Source: Cohaesibacter sp. ES.047
GTDB taxonomy: Bacteria; Pseudomonadota; Alphaproteobacteria; Rhizobiales; Cohaesibacteraceae
Assembly: GCF_900215505.1 (NCBI RefSeq)
Contig: NZ_LT907844.1
Span: 4,697,078 to 4,761,077 of the forward strand
Direction of reading: 5' to 3'
DNA: 64,000 bases
In this document: positions 35,711 to 44,805 of the stretch, in pieces
How the letters are laid out: each line of letters starts with the position of its first letter
Position numbering within the stretch: position 1 is the stretch's first letter
The notes under the pieces: model-generated
Seen by the model: the letters and a program-made list of their open reading frames with translations, nothing else
What the model was told of the DNA's origin: nothing
Database searches by the model: none
Translations under genes and position numbers: made by a program

Positions 35711-36385
35711 GGGTTTCTCCTTATCCTGACGGGTGGGTGCGGCGGAGGCCGCGGATTGAGGGAGACTTGGGCGCCGGAACGTCCAGTCATTATGCTTCGC
35801 GACAAGCTTCAAATGCTCTGGTGCTTTGGCATAGATGCGATAGTCGAAGGCGACAGGGTCAACTGCCGGTTCATTGTCGTTGGCCGTCGCGAAGCCTTCC
35901 GCAACAGCCTCTTCGCCGGTGAGCCATGTCTCTTCCTTCATGATCGTGCGAGCGTCATCTTTGCTCTTGCTGCTCACACGGGCATAGATACCGGCCATCT
36001 GCTCTCCGAGCTTGTCGAGCGACTGGATTGCTTTGGTCAAATCCCCGGAATTACCCCAAGCGATCGTCGCAGGGTCATGGATCATCATGGTCGAGCCTTC
36101 CCGCATGACGATCTCATCACCAGCCATGGCGATGATAGAAGCAGCAGATGCGGCCAAGCCATCAACATAGATTGTCACCTTGCCCTGATGGGACTTAAGC
36201 GCGTTGAAGATCGAAACGCCTTCATAGGCCAGACCACCCGGAGAATTGAGCCGGACTGCAAGATCGTTGTCAGATCCATGCTCGGCCAAAGCCTCAACCA
36301 CTTGGCTTGCGGCGAACCAGTCACCCCACCAGCCTTCGCCGACCTCGCCGTAAAGGACGAGCTCGCCATTGATCAAAAGTGTCAT
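35330..36385 (-). CDS. Capsid maturation protease (ClpP/S49-like)
   Basis: A 351-residue protein from ATG 36385, chosen for GAGGAA; an ORF start 93 bases earlier lacks this. Residues 48-51 SPGG, VDGLAASAAS with the likely catalytic Ser80, and MIHDP with His103 match ClpP-fold phage proteases. The C-terminal third is Ala/Gln/Lys-rich scaffold-like sequence with its own internal start. It cleaves the scaffold during head maturation by analogy with lambda gpC. Confidence 0.9.
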   Translation of the reverse strand: MTLLINGELVLYGEVGEGWWGDWFAASQVVEALAEHGSDNDLAVRLNSPGGLAYEGVSIFNALKSHQGKVTIYVDGLAASAASIIAMAGDEIVMREGSTMMIHDPATIAWGNSGDLTKAIQSLDKLGEQMAGIYARVSSKSKDDARTIMKEETWLTGEEAVAEGFATANDNEPAVDPVAFDYRIYAKAPEHLKLVAKHNDWTFRRPSLPQSAASAAPTRQDKEKPMSGKPQAADDQAVDTAAIAQATADAIAAFKTRCKEVKASEPYKGNEALAEHMIDNTDLAAADIIAALEKAPKIAAPEQEQETDPEGYDKGRTLATDLAQPSGGQGKKQNPWTEVVTKGNRRMKKVK

Positions 36386-36395
36386 GATGATTTCC

Positions 36396-36653
36396 TCAGT
36401 AGCAGAATCGGGTAGCAAAGCGACGGCGGCGTTTCGGTTGACCGTTCGCCGCATCACAAAGCCCCTGATAATGCGCAACCCGCTCTTTCAGCAGGTTTGG
36501 ATTTGCCTTGGTATAGGTGACCTTGTCGTCACCGAACCAGACCACCTCGCGCAAACTTCCGGTTGCCAGTTTGTCCAGCACTAGATTGAGCGCTTCAACC
36601 ACATCACATGGCACTGCGCTATCGACCTGAAGGCCGCCAATTTTGATGATCAT
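36396..36653 (-). CDS. Head-tail joining protein W
   Basis: An 85-residue gpW-like connector (LNLVLDKLATGSLREVVWFGDDKVTYTKANPNLLKERV...QPKRRRRFA) that fits the gpW pattern of a helix, a strand hairpin, a second helix and a basic tail. It binds below the portal. Unlike lambda (A-W-B) it lies after the portal gene. Confidence 0.82.
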   Translation of the reverse strand: MIIKIGGLQVDSAVPCDVVEALNLVLDKLATGSLREVVWFGDDKVTYTKANPNLLKERVAHYQGLCDAANGQPKRRRRFATRFCY

Positions 36654-38314
36654 GCATCGACCTCCTTGTCTGGAGTGTCAGGGCTAGCCGATGAGCCTTC
36701 ACCACCAGCGGGTTGGCTGGCACGTGGCGCATAAGGCGACGGCATTGGGTCGTCGGAATATGCCTTATGCTCGGCGATACGCATCGCACGCACCTCATCA
36801 CCATCAAGCCCTACAGCAGAGCATTCGATTTCAAGGCTGGATGTTCCACCCTGCACGCGTTCATTGGCAGCGCGCGCAGCTTTGAAATCATCGGCAGTTG
36901 GAGGGGCCGGCCCTTTCCACTGCGCCCAGACGGCAGCACCGCGATAGGCTCGAAAGGCAGCATAACCGCCCTTGAACCAGATCCGGCCCATGCCGATTTG
37001 CTCATCGAGCCAAGCCTCATAGATCGCCTGGCAAAGAGGAGCGGCGATGCGCTCGCGACGACGGATCACCCTTGGCCAGATCGAAGCCACTTCCATCCGC
37101 ACCGAACTGTAAGTCGCATTCGAGTAGTCGTTTGAATAGCTCGAGTAGGTCACCCCGATGGCTGCGGCGACCTCCCGTCTTAAGTCTGCTGAGAATGGGA
37201 TATAGTTGTTGCCGGGCACGCTTGCCGTCTTGAAATCGAAGCTTTCGCCCGGAGCTAGGTGCGGTAGCATCGGTCCTTGCCCGAACCGAATCCCGCCAGC
37301 GTCTTTCACCGCGGCATAGGCATCGGCCAAGTAGCCCATGATCTCATTGCCCAGGCTTGCGTAGCCGTTGGGGGCAGGCTTCCCATCCGGGCCAACTTCA
37401 TTGCCACCCAACTCCTGAAACGCCTCAAAGGCTTCCGGGCTGGGAAGATTGCTCGTCAGAACCATGGCCACAGCAGCTTGCGCGATCGCCTGGTCAAGCG
37501 TCACATCGCTCAAAGTATCCTGACGAACCAAAGTCTTGAAGCAGGAGGCAAGCTTGGAGATACCGCGAACATCATCGGCCCCCTCCGGGTCGAAGATGTG
37601 CAACACAGAGCGCCGGCCATTCACATAGGCCGGATAGTCTCGCGTCCTAGTACGATCGCTATCCTTGATGCGGTAATGCGTGGCCCGACCATTTTCATCA
37701 TGCAAAACACCCTGAAAAAGCCCAGTCGCTTCACGAGTTTCCTGCACAAGTCTTGTTGGCGGTAAAAGCAAAACCTTGGTGCCCGTCTGGGTGCCGTAGC
37801 GCTTTCGAAGGCTTGGGCTAAAATAGTCGAGGATCGAGAGATTTTCGCCAAAAGAGAAGTTATAGCGAAGCGCAACATCGACCATTTGAGGCACGGTCAG
37901 CTTACCGCGATAGTCGCACTCTGTCGGCTCCCATGACCATTCTTGCCACTTCTCCTTGACCAGCTTTTTCCAATCGGAAATTTCGTCCGGCGTCCAGCCA
38001 AGGGATTCAAGACGAGGTGCGGGAGAGAGCTTTAGCTCATCCCCGACCGTGTCCCCGAGCGTCTGCTCAACCGCCCCTTTGAGGCGGCCGTTATTCTGTG
38101 TCAGATCCTGCGCCAGAGCGGCAGACCGCATCCACACCCGGCGGATATCGTCCTTGGTTTCGACCAGAGACACCCGCCTTCCGGCAAGCGCACCTGTGGT
38201 AGTGTCACGCATCATCTGGGCGACCGGCCGCGGCGTCTTGGTTCCAAGCCCTCGCATGCCATTAAACAAGCTGCCGCCGCCGCTGGTAGCTGCTTTGACG
38301 TTCGTCTGTGCCAT
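36650..38314 (-). CDS. Portal protein (lambda gpB family)
   Basis: A 554-residue portal forming the DNA entry ring. Typical segments: ALAQDLTQNNGRLKGAVEQTLGDTVG, IRRVWMRSAALA, KYDF-equivalent YSSYSNDYSNATYSSVRME, LPHLAPGESFDFKT and the acidic C-terminus. It overlaps gpW by four bases and the large terminase by about 50 bases. Confidence 0.94.
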   Translation of the reverse strand: MAQTNVKAATSGGGSLFNGMRGLGTKTPRPVAQMMRDTTTGALAGRRVSLVETKDDIRRVWMRSAALAQDLTQNNGRLKGAVEQTLGDTVGDELKLSPAPRLESLGWTPDEISDWKKLVKEKWQEWSWEPTECDYRGKLTVPQMVDVALRYNFSFGENLSILDYFSPSLRKRYGTQTGTKVLLLPPTRLVQETREATGLFQGVLHDENGRATHYRIKDSDRTRTRDYPAYVNGRRSVLHIFDPEGADDVRGISKLASCFKTLVRQDTLSDVTLDQAIAQAAVAMVLTSNLPSPEAFEAFQELGGNEVGPDGKPAPNGYASLGNEIMGYLADAYAAVKDAGGIRFGQGPMLPHLAPGESFDFKTASVPGNNYIPFSADLRREVAAAIGVTYSSYSNDYSNATYSSVRMEVASIWPRVIRRRERIAAPLCQAIYEAWLDEQIGMGRIWFKGGYAAFRAYRGAAVWAQWKGPAPPTADDFKAARAANERVQGGTSSLEIECSAVGLDGDEVRAMRIAEHKAYSDDPMPSPYAPRASQPAGGEGSSASPDTPDKEVDA

Positions 38315-40307
38315 GTCGGGTTGGTCCTTCAGCCGCGGCCGGTTTGGCCTCGCTCACCGTCTCGGGTTCTGTTTGTGTCGGGGTCAACCCCGCCGCTAGT
38401 TTAGCGCTATCGCTGGAAAGCAAGTCTGCCTGCGCAGGCAGAAGCGTATGTCTGAGAGCGGCCCATTGGGCCGGCGTCATACTGGAGAGGCCTTCTTTCT
38501 CGGCCATCGCCATTGCGTACACGCGGCAATCGAGGAAGTGGTTGTCCTTGCGCAGACGGTCCCAGCCTTCGACCAGCTTGTGGTTTTTAACTTCGCGGTT
38601 GAAGGATTCTGCAGTGATCTGCTTGAAATACTCTTCACCCTGCCAGAGACCGAAATGGCAATAGCCACCCGGATCCATGACCTCGCCCGCGGCAACTCCT
38701 TGTCGGTGCAAGTTGCCGTAAAACTCGTGCTTAAGATCCCATGTCCCGACGGGCCACAGCATCGTTGATCCGAATTTCTTCTTCTTCCCGCTCTTGCGAA
38801 TGGACTGTTTTGCAGGCACCGAAATGGCCGGAACATGATGTCCGTCCTTGCCTTTGATGGCGAAGGTGTTATAGCGGCGCTTGGTCCATTCCAGCACCTG
38901 GTTCATTCGGCCACCGTCGCCACCGTCAACGGCCAGAGCCATCAGGCGACGAGGTGTTCCCCGCGCATCCTCAAAGGTCTTGCGGTAAAACTCATCAAGC
39001 AGAACAAAGGCACCCGCATTGTGGTTGTCGGTTGGCCCTTCCAGAAACTCGTTCCAGATTGACCAGCTCTGCCGATCCTCGGCAAAGGCGACCGCCTCAA
39101 CATAGATCCCGTTATGCTGCACGTCGGCACCACCAACGAAGATCAAACCGGCTTCTGGAATGAAGCCCTGCGGATAGTCTTCGCGGCGCTCCATCAGACG
39201 CTGATAGTCCGGCGCATTGCCTTTGAAGGCGTAGGGTCGGGCAAGATAGAGGTTGAAGAAGTTCTTGAGCGCCGCTTCGCCCTTCTTCTCAGCGTTGATC
39301 AGCGCCTCGGCAATGTCCTTAAGGCCGAGCTGCAAGCTGATGAAGGCCGGAATACTCCAGCCGGGATACTTGCCGTCCGGGTTGGAAGCAATCCAGCGAC
39401 CTTTGCGCACCAACTCGATGCGATCGCTTTCATAAACCTTGGCGCCGCAATCAGGGCAGAAGCAGTAGCTCAGCTCCGGATTCTTGCGATCGACGTCGAA
39501 ATTCTCATAGTCGAGAACGAATTCACCATCACCACTGCAGTCCTCATTAGGGCACTGGATGTGCCAGTGGCGCTGATCAGACTTAAGAAAGCTGCGATGC
39601 GTCCGGCAGTGTGTCGGGTCATCTCCTGTCTCGTCGCCACTGTCGATTTCAGGCGTTGAGAACTCGAAAATCTTCTGCAGTCCCCAACGCAAAAACGCTG
39701 TGAAGCGTCCCTCGAACAACTCGTCCGGGTCATCTCCCTTGGGCGAATTCTTCCACTTCGAGAACTCATCCTTGATACCAAAGCGGGCGGTAAACGAGGA
39801 AAGCTCGCCCGGCGTATTGGCATTGACCAGCGTCAGAAAGCTGTCAGCGAATTTTTTGACATAGGTCGTCGAGCCCTTGCCGCTGCGGCTGATGTCATCC
39901 TTGATGATCCGCTTGCCGGTATGCTCCTGCCACTTGTCGATCAGTGGCTGGAGCTTCTGGCCGTTCATGCGGCTAAGGATATCCTTGCCGGGAATGCCAT
40001 AAAGGATGCTATCCAGACCAAGCTCGGCAAGATAGAGGCTCCAGGACATCGCCAGAATAGACACGCCAGACTGTTGGCACTTGAGCACCACGCCACGAGT
40101 GGCCGGGTTCTCAATGCTCAGGAACTCCGCAATCTCCAGCAGATAGGGAGCTTCTTCAGCCGACCATTTTTCACCGCGTAGCTTGCCGTCAACAAGAACG
40201 ATGTTTTTCTGAAGCCATTCGTGGAATGGCATCGGTTTGATAGGGCGAATGCCGCGTGCCAGTGTCTTGGCAACAAAGCGCATTGCTCCGACAAGCTGGG
40301 CCATCAC
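38262..40307 (-). CDS. Terminase large subunit (GpA family)
   Basis: A 681-residue packaging motor and nuclease of the lambda gpA family. Visible are PMPFHEWLQKNIVLVDGKLRG, GVVLKCQQSGVSILAMSWSL (ATPase region), DEFSKWKNSPKGDDPDEL, a zinc-like CPNEDC...CFCPDCG and VGGADVQHNGIYVEAVAF (nuclease region). GpA-type terminases act on cos sites. Confidence 0.94.
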   Translation of the reverse strand: MMAQLVGAMRFVAKTLARGIRPIKPMPFHEWLQKNIVLVDGKLRGEKWSAEEAPYLLEIAEFLSIENPATRGVVLKCQQSGVSILAMSWSLYLAELGLDSILYGIPGKDILSRMNGQKLQPLIDKWQEHTGKRIIKDDISRSGKGSTTYVKKFADSFLTLVNANTPGELSSFTARFGIKDEFSKWKNSPKGDDPDELFEGRFTAFLRWGLQKIFEFSTPEIDSGDETGDDPTHCRTHRSFLKSDQRHWHIQCPNEDCSGDGEFVLDYENFDVDRKNPELSYCFCPDCGAKVYESDRIELVRKGRWIASNPDGKYPGWSIPAFISLQLGLKDIAEALINAEKKGEAALKNFFNLYLARPYAFKGNAPDYQRLMERREDYPQGFIPEAGLIFVGGADVQHNGIYVEAVAFAEDRQSWSIWNEFLEGPTDNHNAGAFVLLDEFYRKTFEDARGTPRRLMALAVDGGDGGRMNQVLEWTKRRYNTFAIKGKDGHHVPAISVPAKQSIRKSGKKKKFGSTMLWPVGTWDLKHEFYGNLHRQGVAAGEVMDPGGYCHFGLWQGEEYFKQITAESFNREVKNHKLVEGWDRLRKDNHFLDCRVYAMAMAEKEGLSSMTPAQWAALRHTLLPAQADLLSSDSAKLAAGLTPTQTEPETVSEAKPAAAEGPTRHGTDERQSSYQRRRQLV

Positions 40308-40313
40308 TCAACC

Positions 40314-40910
40314 TCAATCAAAATCTAGCGGGTCGCCCTCCTCCGCATCCTTGGCGATCGCCATCAGCGATCTGGAAATCTGTTCGTTGGTTTCGAATGC
40401 AATTTCCCGCAGGGCATTACGGACCCCGTGATCGCCATCACGCTTGAAGGCGGTCACAAGCTTCTCGGTTTTGTTCTCGAGACGATTGATCTTGGCGCTG
40501 ATATCGCGGGCGCAACCAAGCAGCCCTTCCATCAACTTCTCGGCATCCAGCAACTTGCCAGCTTCCTTAGCGAGCCGCAGCTCCTTGATCTCGATGTTGA
40601 CCTCAGCTTCCCGCAGTTTGAGTTGGGCTACACGGCTTTTATCCTCGGAGTTGAGGCCGCTCTCAATACTGGGATCGATCGAAGATTCGCCGTTCTCATC
40701 TTCCCCACGTTTCATATTGAGATTGATGACCTGGTCATACAGCAGGCGATATTTGGCCTCCGAGACTGAGACCACCTTCCGGCCCGAGAACCGAAGTTCG
40801 CCGTCATTGAAAGCCCCTTGGTCTCGCCAACGACGGATGTTCTTAGTTACGGCCTGCGATGTAACACCGAGTTTTTCAGCCAGTTCCTTGGGAGAGATCA
40901 GCACAGTCAT
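40314..40910 (-). CDS. Terminase small subunit (Nu1-like)
   Basis: A 198-residue DNA-recognition subunit. ATG 40910 is preferred over a TTG 21 bases upstream. The N-terminus has a winged helix-turn-helix (PKELAEKLGVTSQAVTKNIRRWRDQGAF) and the middle is a long coiled coil (KLREAEVNIEIKELRLAKEAGKLL). It lies directly upstream of the large subunit. Confidence 0.87.
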   Translation of the reverse strand: MTVLISPKELAEKLGVTSQAVTKNIRRWRDQGAFNDGELRFSGRKVVSVSEAKYRLLYDQVINLNMKRGEDENGESSIDPSIESGLNSEDKSRVAQLKLREAEVNIEIKELRLAKEAGKLLDAEKLMEGLLGCARDISAKINRLENKTEKLVTAFKRDGDHGVRNALREIAFETNEQISRSLMAIAKDAEEGDPLDFD

Positions 40911-40931
40911 GGTAACAACCGCCCCTTCCAA

Positions 40932-41063
40932 ACAACCAAAGATGACAACTCTAACAACCCAAACAACCCAATAAAAACCCCTAAGAAACTAGCGAAATTC
41001 CGGGCGGGTTTCCCCCCGTGTCGAGGTCGGGCCGGAGTACGGTCCCTAAGGTAGGGGGTGGGG
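40932..41063. other. Candidate cos region
   Basis: 132 bp without a gene just upstream of the small terminase, the usual place for cos. It contains a C-run followed by GGTCGGGCCGGAGTACGGTC, an imperfect dyad (GGGCCG and CGGTCCC). This is position-based; the actual nicking sites are not identified. Confidence 0.35.
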
Positions 41064-41648
41064 TCAGAGAAGGACGCGGCGGAGCTCGTGCTCGAGGCGT
41101 TTCTCAACGGCAGGCGCCGCATGATCGCGGAAAGCCTGAGCGGCAGCACCGTCAATCATCGCGGCAGGTACGACCACCCCGGATTTGCCTTTCCGAATAG
41201 AGCGCCCCCAACGTCGAGTAGACGTATCGAACGCTTCAAAGACATGTCCACGAAACGCAATCATTGAGAACCGATGGCCGACGCGCCCCGAGGTGATGAA
41301 GTGGTTTGGAAAGAATTTCTTCTTGCCCCACGGCTTGGCGGTGACACCACCTTTCCGTTCCTTCGCCTTGAAGTACTTAATCGGAACGTCACCGCCGCGA
41401 GCCCGGATACGATAAGCCATATCACTGAAGTTGGCCTTGCGTGGTTTGGCAACGTAACGCGCGACGTGCTTTTGCGCCAAGCCAGTCTCTTTGGCCAAGG
41501 CCTTCTTCACTTGAGTGAATGCTTTGGCACCTGAATGGTTGATTGCGCGGACATAAACGAGCTTTTGATCTTTCTCACCCAGCGCCTTGATCATGTTGTC
41601 AAAGCGACGAACATTTGGCGCATTCTTCAGGGAAACATAGACCTGCAT
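41064..41648 (-). CDS. Minor tail protein Z-like
   Basis: A 194-residue basic protein (MQVYVSLKNAPNVRRFDNMIKALGEK... VRAINHSGAKAFTQVKKALAKETGL... GVTAKPWGKKKFFPNHFITSGR) of the lambda gpZ/prophage tail Z family, a tail-completion protein. Its place ahead of the terminases is unusual for a tail gene. Confidence 0.82.
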   Translation of the reverse strand: MQVYVSLKNAPNVRRFDNMIKALGEKDQKLVYVRAINHSGAKAFTQVKKALAKETGLAQKHVARYVAKPRKANFSDMAYRIRARGGDVPIKYFKAKERKGGVTAKPWGKKKFFPNHFITSGRVGHRFSMIAFRGHVFEAFDTSTRRWGRSIRKGKSGVVVPAAMIDGAAAQAFRDHAAPAVEKRLEHELRRVLL

Positions 41649-41724
41649 GGGAATGCTCCAATAAGGAAATCTGCCACCTCACCGCTGATTGTTTGGCTAC
41701 AGCGCCGGACACGCCATAAAGAGG

Positions 41725-41754
41725 CGCCCGCACCGGGAGGCGTGAGTGCGGGCG
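41725..41754 (-). terminator. Hairpin upstream of gpZ gene
   Basis: A perfect 9-bp stem, CGCCCGCAC with GTGCGGGCG, and a 12-nt loop. CCTCTTTATGG follows on the minus strand, a weak T-run. The 41649-41953 interval holds this, the terminator at 41861 and no gene; a late promoter is likely here. Confidence 0.5.
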
Positions 41755-41860
41755 TCAAGGTGGGGAGTGGCACCATTACAGCGCCGTGATCATGGCAAAA
41801 CCTCCAGCTTGAGAAACATCAGCCCGCGCCCTGCCTTCGCAGCCGGGCATTACCCCAAAC

Positions 41861-41896
41861 AAAAACCCGCGATCTGCGGTTTGCAAATCACGGGTT
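41861..41896 (-). terminator. Terminator of the 41954 gene
   Basis: AACCCGTGAT and ATCGCGGGTT pair on the minus strand, followed by TTTTTGTTTGG. It separates the replication/unknown-gene transcript from the packaging and structural operon. Confidence 0.85.
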
Positions 41897-41953
41897 ACTT
41901 TTCGACTATTAAACGGTATGTCAAACCCGATGTGGACACAAGCGGGATTTGCT

Positions 41954-42679
41954 TCAAATCTGAGCCCTGCCCTCACTGCGCACGAAGGCGGGCAGGCTGA
42001 AGGGCCGCAGACGCCACCCATTGAGAGGGGGCATGCGGCCATGCAACTCCTCAAGACCCGCCGCCCAATCCTGCCATAATATCAAACGGTTCTCGTGGGT
42101 TTGATAGTCCCGCACAAACATCACATCACAGGCCTGACCCTTGCGTACGAATGGCCCGTCATAGCCAGCAGGTCGCCGCATCTTGGAGTTGGGGATAAAG
42201 TCCAATTCGACATCACCAGCCCAATAGCTGTAGCTGGCGCGATCATAGCACCGCATCGGCGGCTCATCGGTCAGCACATCGGGCCGCACCCCGGCGCGCG
42301 CATAGAGCACGACCAGCCCTGCCCGCATCGCCTCGACCTTGCCCAGCGCAGCATAGGCACACACCGCCTCATGGATGGCCAGCGCATCGGGATCCACATC
42401 CTGCCCCGCTGGGCCGCCACCATCGATCATGCAGCCAAGCTCACCAATTCGATCAAACACCCAGCCGCCGCCCGCAAGTGCAACCACATCCTCGACCATC
42501 AGGCCGGAGACCTTGTCGGCCTTCTGTGCTGAGTAAACCCATTCAAGCAATTGCTCGATCGACACACGCGCCGGAAGCCCCCGCGCCGCATCCCGATCCC
42601 GCCGCTCTTGCTGAACGGACAGCACCCCACAATTGTCGGATGCCCCTTGCTTCATTCCGGACTTATAGACGATGACCAT
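41954..42679 (-). CDS. Hypothetical phage protein
   Basis: A 241-residue protein (MVIVYKSGMKQGASDNCGVLSVQQERRDRD...) with a helical N-terminal half containing a Gly-rich VVALAGGGWVFDRIG and a C-terminal part rich in Trp, Tyr and Arg. No family is recognised. It lies downstream of the iteron region, so it may be controlled by whatever binds there. Confidence 0.7.
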   Translation of the reverse strand: MVIVYKSGMKQGASDNCGVLSVQQERRDRDAARGLPARVSIEQLLEWVYSAQKADKVSGLMVEDVVALAGGGWVFDRIGELGCMIDGGGPAGQDVDPDALAIHEAVCAYAALGKVEAMRAGLVVLYARAGVRPDVLTDEPPMRCYDRASYSYWAGDVELDFIPNSKMRRPAGYDGPFVRKGQACDVMFVRDYQTHENRLILWQDWAAGLEELHGRMPPLNGWRLRPFSLPAFVRSEGRAQI

Positions 42680-42711
42680 GGCTTTCGCTCCCTTTGGCGT
42701 TCTTCGGCGGA

Positions 42712-43010
42712 TAAACCCTCTTGCGAGTGTTGCGATAGTTCAGCGAGGGTTTTAAGCAAACCCTCGCGGGCCTTTTGTTATTTTAAGTCAGTGAGTTATT
42801 TACCCCTTGCGAGGGTTGCGATAGTTTTAGGGTCTATAACGCACATGAGAACACTTTCTTTAATCTTCCCCGCACCCCTCATGTGTGAGTGCGCGCGTAA
42901 ACTATCGCAACCCTCGCACCTTCCCCGCAAGTCTTTGAAATCGCGACGAAAACAACCCGCGATAGTTTGCTTAAAACCCTCGCTAAACCCTCGCTAAACC
43001 CTCGCAAAAA
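42712..43010. repeat. Iteron-rich region, candidate replication origin
   Basis: A 413-bp gap downstream of the helicase gene is filled with variants of GCGAGGGTT and TAAACCCTCGC. Two perfect 18-bp inverted copies (GCGAGGGTTGCGATAGTT at 42809-42826; its complement at 42900-42917) flank a smaller inverted pair CACATGAG/CTCATGTG (42842, 42879). Another palindrome, GCGAGGGTTT/AAACCCTCGC, lies at 42743-42767. Three tandem copies ending ACCCTCGC occupy 42972-43005, two of them identical 11-mers. The layout suits an initiator- or repressor-binding site. Confidence 0.65.
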
Positions 43011-43092
43011 CCGGCAAGGTGAACGCAAAATTGCGCGCGAGTGTTCACATTTGGTGCGCACTATCCCCAATCGGGTGGGTGTGGGCGGGTGA

Positions 43093-44805
43093 TCAATCCT
43101 TGGGCCGATCGGGTGGAAACTCGTGTTCATGGTGGATTTCCTCCGGCAATTCGATTTTGACGTTGATATATTCGCGGATGCGCCCGTTGACCTTTTCAAT
43201 GCCTTTCTTGGGCAACTCGCGTCCAAAGAGCGTCGATGAGAAGATCTTGACACCAGAGGCCCGGCACCACATCTCATAGCTCTTGTACATATCGGCGCCC
43301 GTCACACGGCACACAGGGTTTCCTTCCTCATCGGGAGGAACGCGCACAACACAGGCATCGATAAAGTTCTGGATCGGGTCCATCTCTGACTTGTAGTTTT
43401 CCGTCAGAGCCGTGACGCTTTGAGGCACCCGCAGCCCCTCATTGACATAGATGGCCAGACCCTCCAGCAACCAGTTGAGAATGCCTGATCGCTCGGCATC
43501 GAACTCGGCGAGCACCTCAGCCATGGGCCGCTTTTCCTCGTCTGAAATGGTCACCTCCCACGGCACAATCAGCAGTCTGCGCCAAATGCCCCAGTCGGTC
43601 CCGGTTATGTAGGGCATGTCATTGCCAGACATCACGGCCTTGAAAATGGGAGTCATGTCAAAGAAGCCCTTGTTCAGGTGGCGCACCATGATCGGCTCGC
43701 CCCCCGTCAGACCCTTGATCAGATCCTCCTTCACCGCCTGCCCCTTTGGCAGCTCGGACATGCGGACCAGGCGCCTGCCATTGAGCGTGACAAGGTCAGG
43801 CGTGGCTTGATCACCCCTACGCTGGCCCGTGCCTGCAACGGATTCCGGGTTGAGCTGGCCCGCATAGACGCCCATCAGGCGACACAGCGCCTCGATCATG
43901 GTCGATTTGCCATTCGCGCCCTTCCCGTACATGTAAATCAGCTTTTGCTCATCAGTCAGGCCCGTGAGGCTATAGCCAAAATAGACCTGTAGAAAGGTTC
44001 GCCGATCCTCATCTGGCTGAAATTTTTCAAGGAATGATAACCATTTGGGGCATTTGGCAGTCGGGTCATATTTGACCGGCGCGCACTTTCCGATAAGCAT
44101 GGTTCGATCATGTGGCACCAGGTCCGTTTCCAGAAATCTACCCTCGGTTTCATCCCTGACACGCCGAAAGATCAAAGTGCCATTCTGCACATTGAACACC
44201 ATCGGATCCGCATCCATCTCTTCCGGACCGATGGTTATGTGGGGCGAGGCCTGCTTGATCATGCCCATCAGTTTGCCATTGTTGCCGCTCGACAGCGCAA
44301 AGCTGCGCCTCTTTCCCTTGCGCCTTCCGAGCGCCGCCTGTGCGTTCTTTGCCTTGTCCAGCAGCGTCTTTTCGGCCTCGGTGTTTTCATCCGAGACTTC
44401 GATGCTCTTGGCGTCGTTGACGGCGGTCTCTTCTGTTGGCGTCATCTTGATGAATGCCGCCTCTTCTTCGATCAACTTGGCTGTCTTTTGGGCAAAAATG
44501 GCAATGCGCTCCTCGCCTCCGGTCATCTCCCAATGGGTTTCGGACCATTGATAAAAGCCCTGCTCACGGACCATGAGAATGCCGTTGCCAAAATGGCAGA
44601 TCAGCCGTTGAGCATTGCCCACGTCATTCTGATCCAGCGTGGCACACCATTTGATTTTTTCGTCATGGGAGGCCATAGGCGGCAGGGCCTCACGCTCGGC
44701 AGCGTCCAAACCATCAATCAGCGCATCATCCGCTGGATGGCCTTCTGCGCAATCCTCAGCGCCGCTTTCCTCCATCTCATGATCGTGCGTATCGTGATCA
44801 GACAT
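43093..44805 (-). CDS. D5-type superfamily 3 helicase (phage/plasmid primase family)
   Basis: A 570-residue replication helicase. The N-terminal D5_N-like region (about 200-285) includes FNVQNGTLIFRR and FLQVYFGYSLTGL. Walker A is YGKGANGKST (about 293-302), and sensor-like segments ATPDLVTLNGRRLVRMSELPKG and FKAVMSGNDMPYITGTDWGIWRRL follow. It acts with the adjacent primase and borders the iteron region. Its start overlaps the primase stop. Confidence 0.93.
   Translation of the reverse strand: MSDHDTHDHEMEESGAEDCAEGHPADDALIDGLDAAEREALPPMASHDEKIKWCATLDQNDVGNAQRLICHFGNGILMVREQGFYQWSETHWEMTGGEERIAIFAQKTAKLIEEEAAFIKMTPTEETAVNDAKSIEVSDENTEAEKTLLDKAKNAQAALGRRKGKRRSFALSSGNNGKLMGMIKQASPHITIGPEEMDADPMVFNVQNGTLIFRRVRDETEGRFLETDLVPHDRTMLIGKCAPVKYDPTAKCPKWLSFLEKFQPDEDRRTFLQVYFGYSLTGLTDEQKLIYMYGKGANGKSTMIEALCRLMGVYAGQLNPESVAGTGQRRGDQATPDLVTLNGRRLVRMSELPKGQAVKEDLIKGLTGGEPIMVRHLNKGFFDMTPIFKAVMSGNDMPYITGTDWGIWRRLLIVPWEVTISDEEKRPMAEVLAEFDAERSGILNWLLEGLAIYVNEGLRVPQSVTALTENYKSEMDPIQNFIDACVVRVPPDEEGNPVCRVTGADMYKSYEMWCRASGVKIFSSTLFGRELPKKGIEKVNGRIREYINVKIELPEEIHHEHEFPPDRPKD

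Noticed and set aside
35387-36415. A 342-residue plus-strand frame opposite the capsid protease
   Set aside because: Antisense shadow of the protease/scaffold gene, no ribosome binding site or domain.
42712-43010. CRISPR array
   Set aside because: Repeats are short, partly inverted and irregularly spaced, with no unique equal-length spacers and no cas genes; fits iterons or operators.
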